Shown piece after piece: positions 55,216 to 64,000 of a stretch of 64,000 nucleotides of DNA (the first letter of the stretch is position 1; every line of letters begins with the position of its first letter). The stretch comes from JAWLHK01 sp041690355 [NCBI: bacterium] (lineage in GTDB: Bacteria > J088 > JAWLBW01): contig JAWLHK010000021.1 of NCBI GenBank assembly GCA_041690355.1, forward strand, positions 1 through 64,000, in the 5' to 3' direction. The translations under genes were made by a program, and so were the position numbers. Below the pieces are notes generated by a model that was not told the DNA's origin, ran no database searches, and saw nothing but the letters and a program-made list of their open reading frames with translations.

Positions 55216-58200
55216 TTACCGGTAGAGCATGGCGCTCTGCAGCAGGCCCATTCCGTAGCCGCCCGCGATGAGCACGCTGCCGTCGGGCAGCGGGGTCGCC
55301 GTGTGAACGTACCGCCCCGATCCCAACGTGCCCGTGGGCCCGAAGACGCCCCCCACCGGGTCATACAGCTCGGCGGCCCAGAGCGGGGCGCCGTTAATCC
55401 CGCCCGCGATGAGCACCTTGCCGCTGGGCAGCAAGGTCGCCGTGTGTATGTAGCGCGCCGTGCCTAGCGCACCCGTGGCCATGAACGTCTCCGTGACCGG
55501 ATCGTACAGCTCGGCGCTTGCCAGGGTGCCGTTCGCCGTGTCGTACCCGCCGGCGAAGAGCACCTTGCCGGTGGGCAGCATCGTCGCCGTGTGCACGTAG
55601 CGCGACATCACGAGGGAGCCGGTGGGAGTGAAGACGCCGGTCGCCGGGTCGTACAGCTCCGCGCTTGCCAACGCCGCGGCGCCGAAGCCGCCTGCGATGA
55701 GCACGAGCCCATTGGGCAGCAGCGTCGCCGTATGGTAATACCGCGCGGTCGCCATCGAGCCCGTGGCCGCGAAGGTTCCCGCGCTCGGGTAGTACAGCTC
55801 GGCGCTCGCCAAGACGGCGCCGCCGTCGCTGCCGCCGGTGAGGAGCACATTGCCGTTGGGCAACAGCGTGGCCGTGTGGTACTTTCGCGCCGCGACCATG
55901 GCGCCGGTGGTCACGAAGGTACTCGTGGCCGGATCATACAACTCGGCGCTCGCCGCCCCGTCGATTCCGCCGGCGATGAGTACTTCGCCGTTGGGCAGCA
56001 AGGTCGCCGTATGGTTTTGCCGGGCCGCCCCCATGGAGTTCGTCGTCGCGAAGGTTCCCGCGCTCGGATCGTACAGCTCGGCGCCCGCCATGGCGGCTCC
56101 GTCGTAGCCGCCCGCCATGAGCACCAAACCGTTGGGTAGCAAGGTCGAACTGTGATCGTATCGTCCGGCGACCAAGCCGCCCGTCTCCAGAAACGTGCCC
56201 GGCGCCGGCATGTCGGGATCGTACAACTCGACGCCCGCCAAGAGACCGGCCATATCCTGGCCCCCCGCAATGAGTACCTTACCGTTGTCCAGAAGGGTTG
56301 CCGTATGAAAAAAACGGGCGTCGGCCAAGAACCAGGCGCCATGGAATGCGCCCGTTTCCGGATCGTAAATCTCGGCGCCCGCCGTGGCGGCGCTTGCGAA
56401 ATAATCGGCGCCCCCCGCCATGAGCACCCTGCCGTTGGGTAGCAAGGTCGCCGTATGAAATGCACGGACCGCAGCCATGGAGCCCGTGGGCGTGAATACG
56501 CCCGTGGCAGGATCGTAGATCTCCGAGGTCGCGAAGGAGATGTAGCCATAGCCCACGTCATAGCCCCAGCCCCCCGCAACGAGCACTTTGCCGTTGGGCA
56601 GCAGGGTCGCCGTGTGATGGGCACGCGCCGTGCTCATCGATCCCGTGGGCGTAAATGTGCCCGTCGCCGGATCGTACAGTTCGGCGCTCGCAATGAAGGT
56701 CCAGCCGGCGTCGTCAACATAGCCTCCTGAAATGAGCACCTTGCCGTTGGGCAGCAGCGTCGCCCTGGGAACTTGGCGCGCCGTGCCCATCAAACCCGTG
56801 GGCGTGAATACGCCCGTCTCCGGATCGTACAGTTCGGCGCTCGCAAGGGGCACCCAAGAATAGCCCCCCGCAACGAGCACCTTACCGTTGGGCAGCAAAA
56901 TTGCCGTGTGCTCTTCCCGAGCGCTACCCATGGAACCCGTGGGCGTGAAGGTGCCGGTCGTCGGATTGTACAGCTCGGCGCTCGCGCCCCCCCCAGAGCC
57001 CCCCGTGATGAGCACTTTGCCGTCGGGCAGCAGGGTCGCGGTGTGATTGATCCGCGCCGCGCCCATGGAACCCGTGGGCGTGAAAGTGTCGGTCGTTGGA
57101 TCGTACAGTTCCGCGCTTGCGAGGGCGGCGTTTCCGGAGTCCTGACCGCCGGCAAGGAGCATGAGACCGTTGGGTAGCAGGGTCGCCGTATGGTAGAGCC
57201 GTGCCGTGCCTGGGGAACCCGTGGGCGAAAAGGTGCCTGTGCCCGGCTCGTACAGCTCTGCCGAGGGGTCACTTAAGACGGCGCTCATGTCGGCGCCCCC
57301 CGTGATGAGCATCCATCCGTTGGGCAACAGGGTCGCCGTGTGGCCACCACGGCCGACGGCGAAAGACAAAGCGGGGATGAACCCGCCCCAATCCGCCTCG
57401 TACAGCTCGGCGCTTGCCAAGGCGGTGCCTCCGATGGAGTACCCCCCCGCGATGAGCACGCCACCATTGGGCAACAGGGTCGCCGTGTGATACATGCGCG
57501 CCGCGCCCATCGAACCCGTGGGCGCAAAGGTGCCGGCGTCCGGATCGTACAGCTCGGCGCTCGCCAAGATGGCGGCGCCGTCAAAGCCCCCCGCAACGAG
57601 CACTTTGCCGTTGGGCAGCAGGGTCGCCGTGTGAAGGGCACGCGCCGCGCCCATCGAACCCGTGGGCGTAAATGTGCCGGCGCCCGGGTCGTACAGCTCG
57701 GCGCTCGCCAAATAGCCGGCGCCTGTATTATGGCTACCCGCGATGAGTACCTTGCCGTCGGCAAGCAGGGTCGCCGTGTGGCCATACCGCGCCGCGCCCA
57801 TCGAACCCGTGGGCGCAAAGGTGCCGGTTCCCGGATCGTACAGCTCGGCGCTCGCCAGATAGTTGGACGTGCTCGGTGTATAGCCCCCCACGATGAGTAG
57901 GAGACCGTTGGGCAGCAGGGTCGCCGTGTGATCCTGCCGGCCCGTGCTCATCGAACCCGTGGGCGTGAAGGTGCCGGTGCCCGGATCGTACAGCTCGGCG
58001 CTCGCGCCCCCCCCAGTGCCCCCTGCGACGAGCACCTTACCGTTGGGCAACAGGGTCGCGGTGTGATTGCCCCGCGCCGCGCCCATGGAACCCGTGGGCG
58101 TGAAAGTGTCGGTCGTTGGATCGTACAGTTCCGCGCTTGCGAGGGCGGCGCTTCCGGAGCCCAGACCGCCGGCGAGGAGCACCTTGCCGTTGGGCAGCGG

Positions 58201-60864
58201 GGTCGCCGTATGGTTGTACCGTCCCGTGCCTAGAGAGCTCCGGGTCGACGCCGGGATCGTCTTGGCGCTCCACGCGGTCGGCCCGCTTGCGTAACCATCG
58301 GTCGGCGTCACGACTACCTTCCAGGTATCACCGGCCGTTAGCAATGCCTTGACGACGCCCATGGTCGCAGCGGCGAAGCTCTGATCGACGCCGTTCTTGA
58401 ACCACTGGTAGGTATACGTGACGGTGTCGATCGGGTCGGCGTCGGTGGAGGCCATCGAGAAGGCCACGAAGAGGTCGTCGCCGGCGGTATAGGCCTGGGG
58501 CTCGAGCGTGATGCTCGGCTGGGTTGGCACGCTGTTCTGAACGACGACGACGTTCGAATCCAGCGCGTTACCGTTGTCGGCGCCGTCGAAAGGCACGATC
58601 CGCAAGAAGACCGCGTCGCCGTGGGCGAAGGCGGCCCCCGTGAGCGTCGCGGCCGTGATGCCGCTCGCGGCGCTGTTCACGTACCACATGCGCTGATAGG
58701 TCACCGTGTCGCCGTCGTCGTCGTGGCTCGCGGAAGTAAACGCGAACGTCGAGGTCTCGTAGGCGGTCAAGGGCGTGATGCTCACCGAATCCATGACCGG
58801 CAGGCGGTTCTGAATCGTGACCACCGGCGCCGTCACGAAGCCGCTGTAGGCGGCCCCGTCGAAGGCGCGGGCCGCGACGGTGACCGTGTCGCCCCGCGCG
58901 TAGCCGGTGTTGATGCTCGCCGTGCTCGCGACGGCGACTCCATTCACGAACCAGCGGTACTCGGCCGACGGTACGTCGCCCGTGTCGGCGTCGCCGACGC
59001 CGAGCGCCGCCGCCGTGAGCGTGCTGGTGTTGTAGAAGGGGCCGCTGCCGAAGCCGACCGAGGAGATCGTCGGCGGCGTGTTGACGATGGCCACTGCATT
59101 CGAGCTCACGGCCAACCCGTAGGCTGCGCCGTCATAGGGCGTGACGAGCACGTAGACCGTGTCGCCCTTTGTGAGTAAGGCGCCCGAGAGCAAAGCGCCT
59201 GTCTCGCCCACGGCCGGCACCCCCGCGACGTACCACTGGTACGTGAGCACCGGCGCGTCGGCGGGGTCGGCGTCGGCGAGGCCGGTGTACCCGTCTACGT
59301 AGAACGTGGCGTCGATACCGTAGGCCGGCGAGCCGAGCGACGTGATCGTAGCCGAAGCGAGCGCCGGCGCGCTGTTTAGGATGGTGACGGTATTCGAGTC
59401 CAGGGGCGTGCCGGCTTGGGTACCGTCCCAAGGCGTGATCCGCAGATAGACCGTGTCGCCATGTTCGAAATTCGCGCCCGTCAGCGTCGTGCCGGTCACG
59501 CCGTTGGCCGAGCCGTTGACGTACCACATGCGCTGATAGGCCACCGTGTCGCCGTCGTCGTCGCTGCTCGTGGCCGTGAAATTGAACGTCGACGTTTCGT
59601 AGGCGGTCAAGGGCGTGATGCTCAGCGAATCCATGACCGGCAGGCGGTTCTGAATCGTGACCGCCGGCGCCGTGACGTAGCCGCTATAGGCCGCGCCGTC
59701 GTAGGCGCGGGCCGCGACCGTAACCGTGTCGCCCTTGGCGTAGCCGCTGCTGATACTCGCGGTGCTCGCGACGAGCAAGCCGTTGACGAACCAGCGGTAC
59801 ACCGCCGAGGGCGCGTCGCTCGCATCGGGGTCGGCGACGCCGAGCGCGCCCGCCGTGAGCGTGCTCGTATTGTAGAAGGGCCCGCTGCCGAAACTTACGG
59901 ATGTGATCGTCGGCGCGCTGTTCAGAATCGTGATCGTGGCGGCATACAGCGGCGCGCTCGTGGCCTCGCCGTCGCTCGCTGTGACGGCGAGGGCGATCTC
60001 GTCGTTCTTTGCGTAGGCCGTATTGGCGATTGTTGCCATCGTGGACGCGGGCACGCCGTTCACATACCACTGAAAGCCGAAGGTGAGGCCGTCGCCGTCG
60101 GCGTCGGTCGCGCTCGGCGTGGCCGTGATGGCGGTCGTCAACTCGGAGTACGGCGCCACGCCGCTCAGCGTGACGCTCGTCATGACCGGCGCGCTGTTGC
60201 CGATCGTGACGGTCGCCGACGCGACGATTTCGCTCTCGTCGATGCCGTCGTCGTAGGTGACGCGAACGACGACCTGGTCGCCTTTGTCGAAGGCGGCGCC
60301 GTCGAGGGTCTGGAACGTTGCGCCGGCACCCTTGCGCACCGACGCGCCGTTCACGTGCCAGTCGTAGGTCATGTTCGCCGGCTTGAGCGGATTGTCGGCC
60401 GGGTCGGCGTCTACGGCTGCGACGGTCGCCGTGAGGGTGCTCGTTTCGAGGTAGGGTCCGGCCGAGAGGTCGACGCGCTCGACCACCGGCGCGGCGTTGT
60501 CGATTGTCACGACCTTGCTCCAGGTCGGAGCGCCGGCGGTGTCGCCGTCCCACGGTACGACCTCGGTCTGCACCGTGTCGCCGCGGCTGAAGTCGTCGCC
60601 GGTCAGCTCGTCAGCGGTCACGCCGGCGTCCTTGCCGTTCACGTACCAGGCGTAGCGGTAGCTCGGTTCGGCGCCGCTCGGCGTCGACCCTCCCTGCGGG
60701 GTGGCCGTGATGGTCGTGTTCTCGTCGTAGGGGCCGGCGCTCAGCGCCACGCGCTCGAGGCTGGGAGCGGTGGGGAGCGGCCCGGGCTGCTTCGAATCGG
60801 TCTCGGAACACCCTGCGGCCGCCAAGAGGGCGGCGGCCAAGACGCTGATTTTTGCGAACTGCAT
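55216..60864 (-). CDS. Giant lipoprotein with nine Ig-like modules and three predicted Kelch propellers
   Basis: An 1882-residue lipoprotein. The start at 60864 follows an AAGGAG ribosome site; the signal peptide ends in AAGC (lipobox). Nine Ig-like modules of about 92 residues (pattern WYVNG ... KGDTV ... DG ... VTIxNSAP) occupy residues 40-880. Then come 21 Kelch-type repeats of about 48 residues ([16 protein letters not shown] ... SAELYDP ... FTPTGSM), the last one short. Twenty-one repeats would close three seven-bladed propellers of galactose-oxidase type, but no copper ligands are evident. DNA-level near-identities mark recent internal duplications of 1,020 bp (seven Kelch repeats) and 840 bp (three Ig modules). 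Probably a surface adhesin or ligand binder. Confidence 0.85.
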   Translation of the reverse strand: MQFAKISVLAAALLAAAGCSETDSKQPGPLPTAPSLERVALSAGPYDENTTITATPQGGSTPSGAEPSYRYAWYVNGKDAGVTADELTGDDFSRGDTVQTEVVPWDGDTAGAPTWSKVVTIDNAAPVVERVDLSAGPYLETSTLTATVAAVDADPADNPLKPANMTYDWHVNGASVRKGAGATFQTLDGAAFDKGDQVVVRVTYDDGIDESEIVASATVTIGNSAPVMTSVTLSGVAPYSELTTAITATPSATDADGDGLTFGFQWYVNGVPASTMATIANTAYAKNDEIALAVTASDGEATSAPLYAATITILNSAPTITSVSFGSGPFYNTSTLTAGALGVADPDASDAPSAVYRWFVNGLLVASTASISSGYAKGDTVTVAARAYDGAAYSGYVTAPAVTIQNRLPVMDSLSITPLTAYETSTFNFTATSSDDDGDTVAYQRMWYVNGSANGVTGTTLTGANFEHGDTVYLRITPWDGTQAGTPLDSNTVTILNSAPALASATITSLGSPAYGIDATFYVDGYTGLADADPADAPVLTYQWYVAGVPAVGETGALLSGALLTKGDTVYVLVTPYDGAAYGLAVSSNAVAIVNTPPTISSVGFGSGPFYNTSTLTAAALGVGDADTGDVPSAEYRWFVNGVAVASTASINTGYARGDTVTVAARAFDGAAYSGFVTAPVVTIQNRLPVMDSVSITPLTAYETSTFAFTSASHDDDGDTVTYQRMWYVNSAASGITAATLTGAAFAHGDAVFLRIVPFDGADNGNALDSNVVVVQNSVPTQPSITLEPQAYTAGDDLFVAFSMASTDADPIDTVTYTYQWFKNGVDQSFAAATMGVVKALLTAGDTWKVVVTPTDGYASGPTAWSAKTIPASTRSSLGTGRYNHTATPLPNGKVLLAGGLGSGSAALASAELYDPTTDTFTPTGSMGAARGNHTATLLPNGKVLVAGGTGGGASAELYDPGTGTFTPTGSMSTGRQDHTATLLPNGLLLIVGGYTPSTSNYLASAELYDPGTGTFAPTGSMGAARYGHTATLLADGKVLIAGSHNTGAGYLASAELYDPGAGTFTPTGSMGAARALHTATLLPNGKVLVAGGFDGAAILASAELYDPDAGTFAPTGSMGAARMYHTATLLPNGGVLIAGGYSIGGTALASAELYEADWGGFIPALSFAVGRGGHTATLLPNGWMLITGGADMSAVLSDPSAELYEPGTGTFSPTGSPGTARLYHTATLLPNGLMLLAGGQDSGNAALASAELYDPTTDTFTPTGSMGAARINHTATLLPDGKVLITGGSGGGASAELYNPTTGTFTPTGSMGSAREEHTAILLPNGKVLVAGGYSWVPLASAELYDPETGVFTPTGLMGTARQVPRATLLPNGKVLISGGYVDDAGWTFIASAELYDPATGTFTPTGSMSTARAHHTATLLPNGKVLVAGGWGYDVGYGYISFATSEIYDPATGVFTPTGSMAAVRAFHTATLLPNGRVLMAGGADYFASAATAGAEIYDPETGAFHGAWFLADARFFHTATLLDNGKVLIAGGQDMAGLLAGVELYDPDMPAPGTFLETGGLVAGRYDHSSTLLPNGLVLMAGGYDGAAMAGAELYDPSAGTFATTNSMGAARQNHTATLLPNGEVLIAGGIDGAASAELYDPATSTFVTTGAMVAARKYHTATLLPNGNVLLTGGSDGGAVLASAELYYPSAGTFAATGSMATARYYHTATLLPNGLVLIAGGFGAAALASAELYDPATGVFTPTGSLVMSRYVHTATMLPTGKVLFAGGYDTANGTLASAELYDPVTETFMATGALGTARYIHTATLLPSGKVLIAGGINGAPLWAAELYDPVGGVFGPTGTLGSGRYVHTATPLPDGSVLIAGGYGMGLLQSAMLYR

Positions 60865-60981
60865 CGGTGCTCCTTCTCTTGGAAAGCCCCGTGAGTCACA
60901 CACGTGCGAGATGGAGCACCTTCGGCACGATCCGTGAAAGCCCCATGGACCGCCGACACGGGGGACCGACGAACCTCCGAT

Positions 60982-61010
60982 ATCTTATAGGAGGCGCCAT
61001 TGTACTGCAA
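60982..61010 (-). promoter_or_regulatory. Promoter of the Kelch lipoprotein gene
   Basis: On the minus strand TTGCAG (61010-61005) and TAAGAT (60987-60982) are separated by 17 bp. A leader of about 110 nt would follow, containing two copies of GGGGCTTTC about 40 bp apart. Confidence 0.45.
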
Positions 61011-61099
61011 CTTGTTATGGTGGCCCTTTTTGGAGATCGCGATGTGCCGGTTGGCCAGGGAGTATCTACTGGCCTGTGCCAGGATGCGGGGGCAGGCAA

Positions 61100-61193
61100 G
61101 CCTAACGGTTTGCCAACCAGGGGCGCGCCTTTCTGCACATCATATCAAGTGCGCGCCCGCTATGCGCGTCCCCCTGCGTTGGCGTGTTAGCAG
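61100..61193 (-). other. Integron attC-like recombination site
   Basis: Outer core sites GCCTAAC (61100-61106) and GTTAG (61187-61191) pair over five bases. Next come short unpaired spacers (GGTTT and GTG). Then GCCAACCAGGGG (61112-61123) pairs with CCCCTGCGTTGGC (61171-61183) as a 12-bp stem with a single extrahelical base. An inner GC stem closes a variable loop. This is the standard attC architecture of R boxes, spacer, L boxes with bulged base, and variable terminal structure. The minus-strand core reads GTTAGGC, the consensus form, so the cassette orientation is probably minus. No integrase is in the window. Confidence 0.6.
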
Positions 61194-61583
61194 CTGGGGA
61201 GCCTGACCTACTTAGGACCGCACAAAAACTTGTTAAGGTCATGGACGTAGATGATGGAACTGTATACCTAAAAAATGCCGAAGATTGCGAATCCAACACT
61301 GAGCAAGATATTCTCGATTCGATTGTATTTCGCTCGGAATGCGGAGCTAAGGCTTGTTGCAATAAGTATTGCCACGTGCCATAGCTAAAGCCGACGGAAA
61401 CGCGACCAACGTCACTACATCCACGTATTCCAAAACGACAAAAGGCTTTTTCCGAGCTATTGTGACAAGCACAAAAGCAGAATAGAGAGAGCCAAAAACG
61501 CAACGTAAAGTCGTTTTATCCACATAGGCGTTGAAGGTGCAACGTTTTAGGTATGAGGGCAGCCTTTCAAAGGTTCGGGACAA
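61184..61583 (-). other. AT-richer cassette-like segment with short uncertain ORFs
   Basis: This roughly 400-bp stretch is much less GC-rich than its surroundings, a sign of foreign origin. On the minus strand a 78-codon frame (61347-61583, from TTG) includes a hydrophobic run (YSAFVLVTIARKKPFVVLEY and onward), while a 66-codon plus frame (61184-61384) is Asp/Glu/Cys-rich. Neither can be assigned and neither has a convincing ribosome site. The segment sits between the attC-like site and a core-site-like GCTAAC at 61595-61600, as a gene cassette would. Confidence 0.35.
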
Positions 61584-61594
61584 CGCTGTCGGCG

Positions 61595-61721
61595 GCTAAC
61601 ATCTACTGAACGGCTCGTCGCCGTCTTACATCCCGGCTTCGCGCCTGCCCAACGAGCGACAGCAAGTGTCCAGGAGGCCGGATTTGCTGGGCCCGGGGCA
61701 CAAGCGCGCGGGGCGTTAGGC
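61595..61721. other. Second pair of attC-like core sites, stem not supported
   Basis: GCTAAC at 61595-61600 and GTTAGGC at 61715-61721 are inverted core-site-like sequences 127 bp apart, bounding GC-rich DNA next to the cassette-like segment. Unlike the 61100 site, I could not find an inner L-box stem with proper pairing, so this is only a candidate. Confidence 0.25.
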
Positions 61722-61781
61722 GGCGCCAATGCTGAACACTATACCGAGCGGGCCGCCTGGCGCGCAATTGGAAGCGGGGGC

Positions 61782-61816
61782 GCGCCAAGCGCCGAGCGCC
61801 AAGCGCTGAGCGCCAA
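61782..61816. repeat. GCGCYRA heptamer array in the 60.9-62.2 kb gap
   Basis: Five 7-bp units (GCGCCAA, GCGCCGA, GCGCTGA types) occupy 61782-61816 and are followed by AACAAGAGCC, the same flank seen after the arrays at 3.65 kb and 3.80 kb. The rest of 61830-62080 is GC-rich and shows no gene I can support. Confidence 0.88.
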
Positions 61817-62073
61817 CGAAACAAGAGCCAGGGTCAGGGCACGCGAGCAGACGTGCATACAGAGTGGTACTCGTTTCGACAACCGGAGAGTTTTCGCAGA
61901 GAATTTTCCGCGCCAGCCGCGCGGACGAGTGATTCAAGCCCCTTTGGCAGGCGTTGTGCGCAACCCTTCAGGCGCAGACCGGGTCCGCACGGGAGAAAGT
62001 CTCCGGGACTGGCCGCGCCGCTCTGTGCCGGCCGGCCCCACCCGCGTGGGTCACCCCTGGCGCGCCCCAAGGT

Positions 62074-62109
62074 AGAAAAACGAAGGCCCGGGCGCGTCGC
62101 GCCCGGGCC
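62074..62109 (-). terminator. Intrinsic terminator of the NHL-repeat gene
   Basis: A perfect 12-bp inverted repeat (GGCCCGGGCGCG with its complement around a single base, 62085-62109) is followed on the minus strand by TTCGTTTTT. It lies about 100 bp beyond the stop of the minus-strand gene ending at 62208. Confidence 0.75.
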
Positions 62110-62207
62110 TGTTGATTTCTCCACGAAAACGCCGTCATCCCGACGACCAAAGCGGCGAGGGAGCTGAAGCCTCGCACCCCACCTCGAGAGGACGTGCGGT
62201 CCGTGGG

Positions 62208-64000
62208 CTATTGCACGCGGAAGATCAGCACGCGGTGATTGCCTCCGTCGGTGACGAAGAGGCGATCGCCGTAGAGAACGGCAGCATTGGGCGAAGCCAT
62301 TTTGTCTGCATCCGTGCCCGAAAAACCCGAACCCACCACCTGATCGGCGTCCACGTGGGCCGTCGGAATGCTATTCCAGATGTGCACCTGGTAGCTCGTG
62401 ATATCGCCGACGAACAGCTGGTTCCCGTTCGAGGTGATGAAGTAGGGCTTGAATCCGCTCGCACTGCTGGCGAAATCCAGCTGTCCCAGCACACCATCGG
62501 CAAGCTGGCCGCTGCTCGTCGGGAAGGTATCCCAGATGAGGATGCGGTTGTGTCCGACCTCGGCGACCAAGAGGCGCGTCCCGTCGCTCCAGATGCCTGC
62601 GGGAGCGAGAAGATTCTGCGCGTTCGGGCTCGCCGGCGTGTCACAGGTGGTCATGTCGAGCTGGCCCAGGACGATGTCGGCCGCCACGCCATTCGTCGTG
62701 GGAATGGTGTTCCAGATGAGGACGCGGTTGTTACCGCCATCGGCGACAATCAGCTTCCCATCCACGGCGAAGGCAAACTCAGGCGTGGTCATTCCCGAGG
62801 CGCTGCATGCCGCACCGCTGCTCGTGAAGTTCGCCTGACCAACGACAACGTCGGCCGCCGCCCCGGTGGTCACCGGCTGGCTGTTATAGATGAGCACGCG
62901 ATTGTTGTCGTAGTCGGCGACGAAGACCTTGCCTTCTCCCGCACTGATGCTGCCAGGCCCCGTGTAGCGGCTGGCTGAGGTTCCCGCGGCCGTACCCGTG
63001 AGCGTGTCCTGGCCGAGGACAAAGTCGGCCGTGGCCCCGAAGGTGGCGGGCACGCTGTAGAAGCCGAGGATGCGGTTGTTGAACGTATCGTTCAGATAGA
63101 ACGTACCGTTCAGCAGGAGGGCCGGGCCATAAGGGGTGTCCATCTGTCCGAGGCCCGTGCCGGATGCGCCGGACGTAAGGTTCGGCTGGCCGATGGCGTA
63201 CTCGGCCTTCACTCCACTCGCGAACGTGGCGAAGGGATAGTGGAGTTCGACACCGGCCTCATGGCTCGCCCCGCCGGTGGTCTCGGCGCGGACGATAATC
63301 AGGTTCGCCCGGTCTCCCAGGGTGACGGGGACGGTGATGGTGTCTCCGGTCAGGGTGGCCGTGATGGAATTGCCGTTGTGGGTGGCCGAGACCGTACCGA
63401 TCGTCCCGTTGACGGTGACGGCGGCGGTCACCACGATGCTCCGGGTACCGACAATCGTCGCACCGGTGGCATGGGAACCGATCGTGACCAGGACGGTGTC
63501 GGGGGTCGAACCCGAGGTATCGACGACCCACGTGAACGTCGCCGGCGTCGGATCGGCGAAGCCGTCCTGGACCGCTCGGACCGTAAAGGTGTGGCTTCCG
63601 TCAAGCAGCCCCGTGTAGCTTGCCGTGCCGCCGGTGGTCACCACAAACGGCGCGTCGTCCAGTTTGTATTCGATGGTATCGGTCTGGGGACTGCTGAAGG
63701 TGAAGGTCACATCGGCCCCCGAGGGGTCTGCCGGAGTGGTCTCGAGGGTGGTGTCGAGCTGCGGTGCCGCGGGCTCGAACTGATAGATGACCGTCTGAAC
63801 CGCCTCCTGGTTGCCGGCCTTGTCCACCGAAAAGAACTGCAACGTGGTATCGGTCGAGATGGCGATCGGTGCGGTGTAGACGGTGGAGTCGGTCGTCGGT
63901 GTGCTGCCGTCGACCGTGTAGTAGGTTTCGGCACAGCCGGATCCCGCACCATCGTCGCAAGTCAGCGCGACCTGCTGGGGCTCGTTATACGTGCCGCCCT
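62208..64000 (-). CDS. Large secreted protein with CHB_HEX-like, Ig-like and NHL-type propeller repeats, 5' part missing
   Basis: The frame is open to the right edge, so the N-terminus is outside the window; a TTG at 63842 is not the true start. The visible 596 residues begin with a chitobiase/hexosaminidase C-terminal-like module (TYYTVDGSTPTTDSTVYTA, then ISTDTTLQFFSVDKAGN). One or two Ig-like modules follow (residues 60-200 of the visible part). Five or six NHL-like repeats end the protein ('ADFVLGQDTLTG ... YGDRLFVTDGGNHRVLI'), forming a predicted beta-propeller. It resembles the two other giant genes in style and strand, so the three form a surface-protein block. Confidence 0.82.
   Translation of the reverse strand, partial: GGTYNEPQQVALTCDDGAGSGCAETYYTVDGSTPTTDSTVYTAPIAISTDTTLQFFSVDKAGNQEAVQTVIYQFEPAAPQLDTTLETTPADPSGADVTFTFSSPQTDTIEYKLDDAPFVVTTGGTASYTGLLDGSHTFTVRAVQDGFADPTPATFTWVVDTSGSTPDTVLVTIGSHATGATIVGTRSIVVTAAVTVNGTIGTVSATHNGNSITATLTGDTITVPVTLGDRANLIIVRAETTGGASHEAGVELHYPFATFASGVKAEYAIGQPNLTSGASGTGLGQMDTPYGPALLLNGTFYLNDTFNNRILGFYSVPATFGATADFVLGQDTLTGTAAGTSASRYTGPGSISAGEGKVFVADYDNNRVLIYNSQPVTTGAAADVVVGQANFTSSGAACSASGMTTPEFAFAVDGKLIVADGGNNRVLIWNTIPTTNGVAADIVLGQLDMTTCDTPASPNAQNLLAPAGIWSDGTRLLVAEVGHNRILIWDTFPTSSGQLADGVLGQLDFASSASGFKPYFITSNGNQLFVGDITSYQVHIWNSIPTAHVDADQVVGSGFSGTDADKMASPNAAVLYGDRLFVTDGGNHRVLIFRVQ

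Noticed and set aside
61102-61503. A 133-codon minus-strand ORF covering the AT-rich segment
   Set aside because: Its composition (Ser/Cys/Arg rich, no pattern) is unconvincing, its end runs through the attC-like hairpin, and competing frames on both strands are equally weak. It is described only as cassette-like DNA.
63259-63842. TTG at 63842 as the start of the NHL-repeat gene
   Set aside because: The frame stays open to the window edge and the upstream codons encode the first part of the same CHB_HEX-like module, so the gene is truncated by the window rather than starting there.

Overview
This 64 kb window is GC-rich bacterial DNA. Shine-Dalgarno sites of the AGGAGG type, six predicted lipoproteins or signal-peptide proteins, HemN-type haem synthesis and a CIRCE-controlled groESL operon point to a Gram-negative bacterium. 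Several pairings (acyltransferase with NAD-epimerase, a two-ACT SerB, H-NOX with hybrid kinases, YaeQ) would suit an uncultivated lineage of the deltaproteobacterial grade; that placement is inference. No rRNA, tRNA, CRISPR array, transposase or phage gene was seen.

Layout. 0-14 kb is dominated by signalling: a soluble histidine kinase, an ABC-F ATPase, a REC-PilZ regulator coupled to serB, a membrane hybrid kinase, groES-groEL, a REC-adenylate cyclase and, tail-to-tail with it, an H-NOX / double-REC kinase / REC operon. 14-31 kb is housekeeping plus small operons: metG, APS reductase cysH, a VapBC-like toxin-antitoxin pair, an MpaB-type oxygenase, an SPFH lipoprotein, a multi-PAS kinase with its REC partner, a rhodanese-dtd-LSm-like operon, an acyltransferase-epimerase pair, gmk-yicC, and a compact pterin operon (SDR, two PTPS-like genes, folE). 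31-46 kb holds a DegT-fold protein lacking the PLP lysine, xseB, an M23 peptidase, xseA, a phospholipase D-VTT fusion with an EEP phosphohydrolase, hemN, a CocE-type hydrolase, yaeQ, and a decayed patch around 45-46 kb with a nonsense-interrupted gene and a wrecked LuxR-type regulator. 46.6-64 kb is mostly three huge secreted beta-propeller / Ig-like proteins on the minus strand (2495 aa, 1882 aa, and one running off the right edge), separated by a DUF924 gene, a VOC fragment, and a 1.3 kb AT-richer gap with a well-formed integron attC-like hairpin.

The most unusual non-coding signal is a set of short tandem arrays at eight intergenic loci. Their unit sequences differ (for example GCGCYRA, TTGACGA, AGTCTAG, GACTNRN, GATTCCT, CACTCGT), yet every one has a strict 7-bp period. 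Several run into the ends of flanking genes and supply the stop codon. They recall the heptanucleotide STRR sequences known from heterocystous cyanobacteria, but here the units are diverse and one composite arrangement recurs at distant loci.

Where an open frame extended upstream of the likely gene, starts were chosen from Shine-Dalgarno position, overlap with the upstream gene, or family length.
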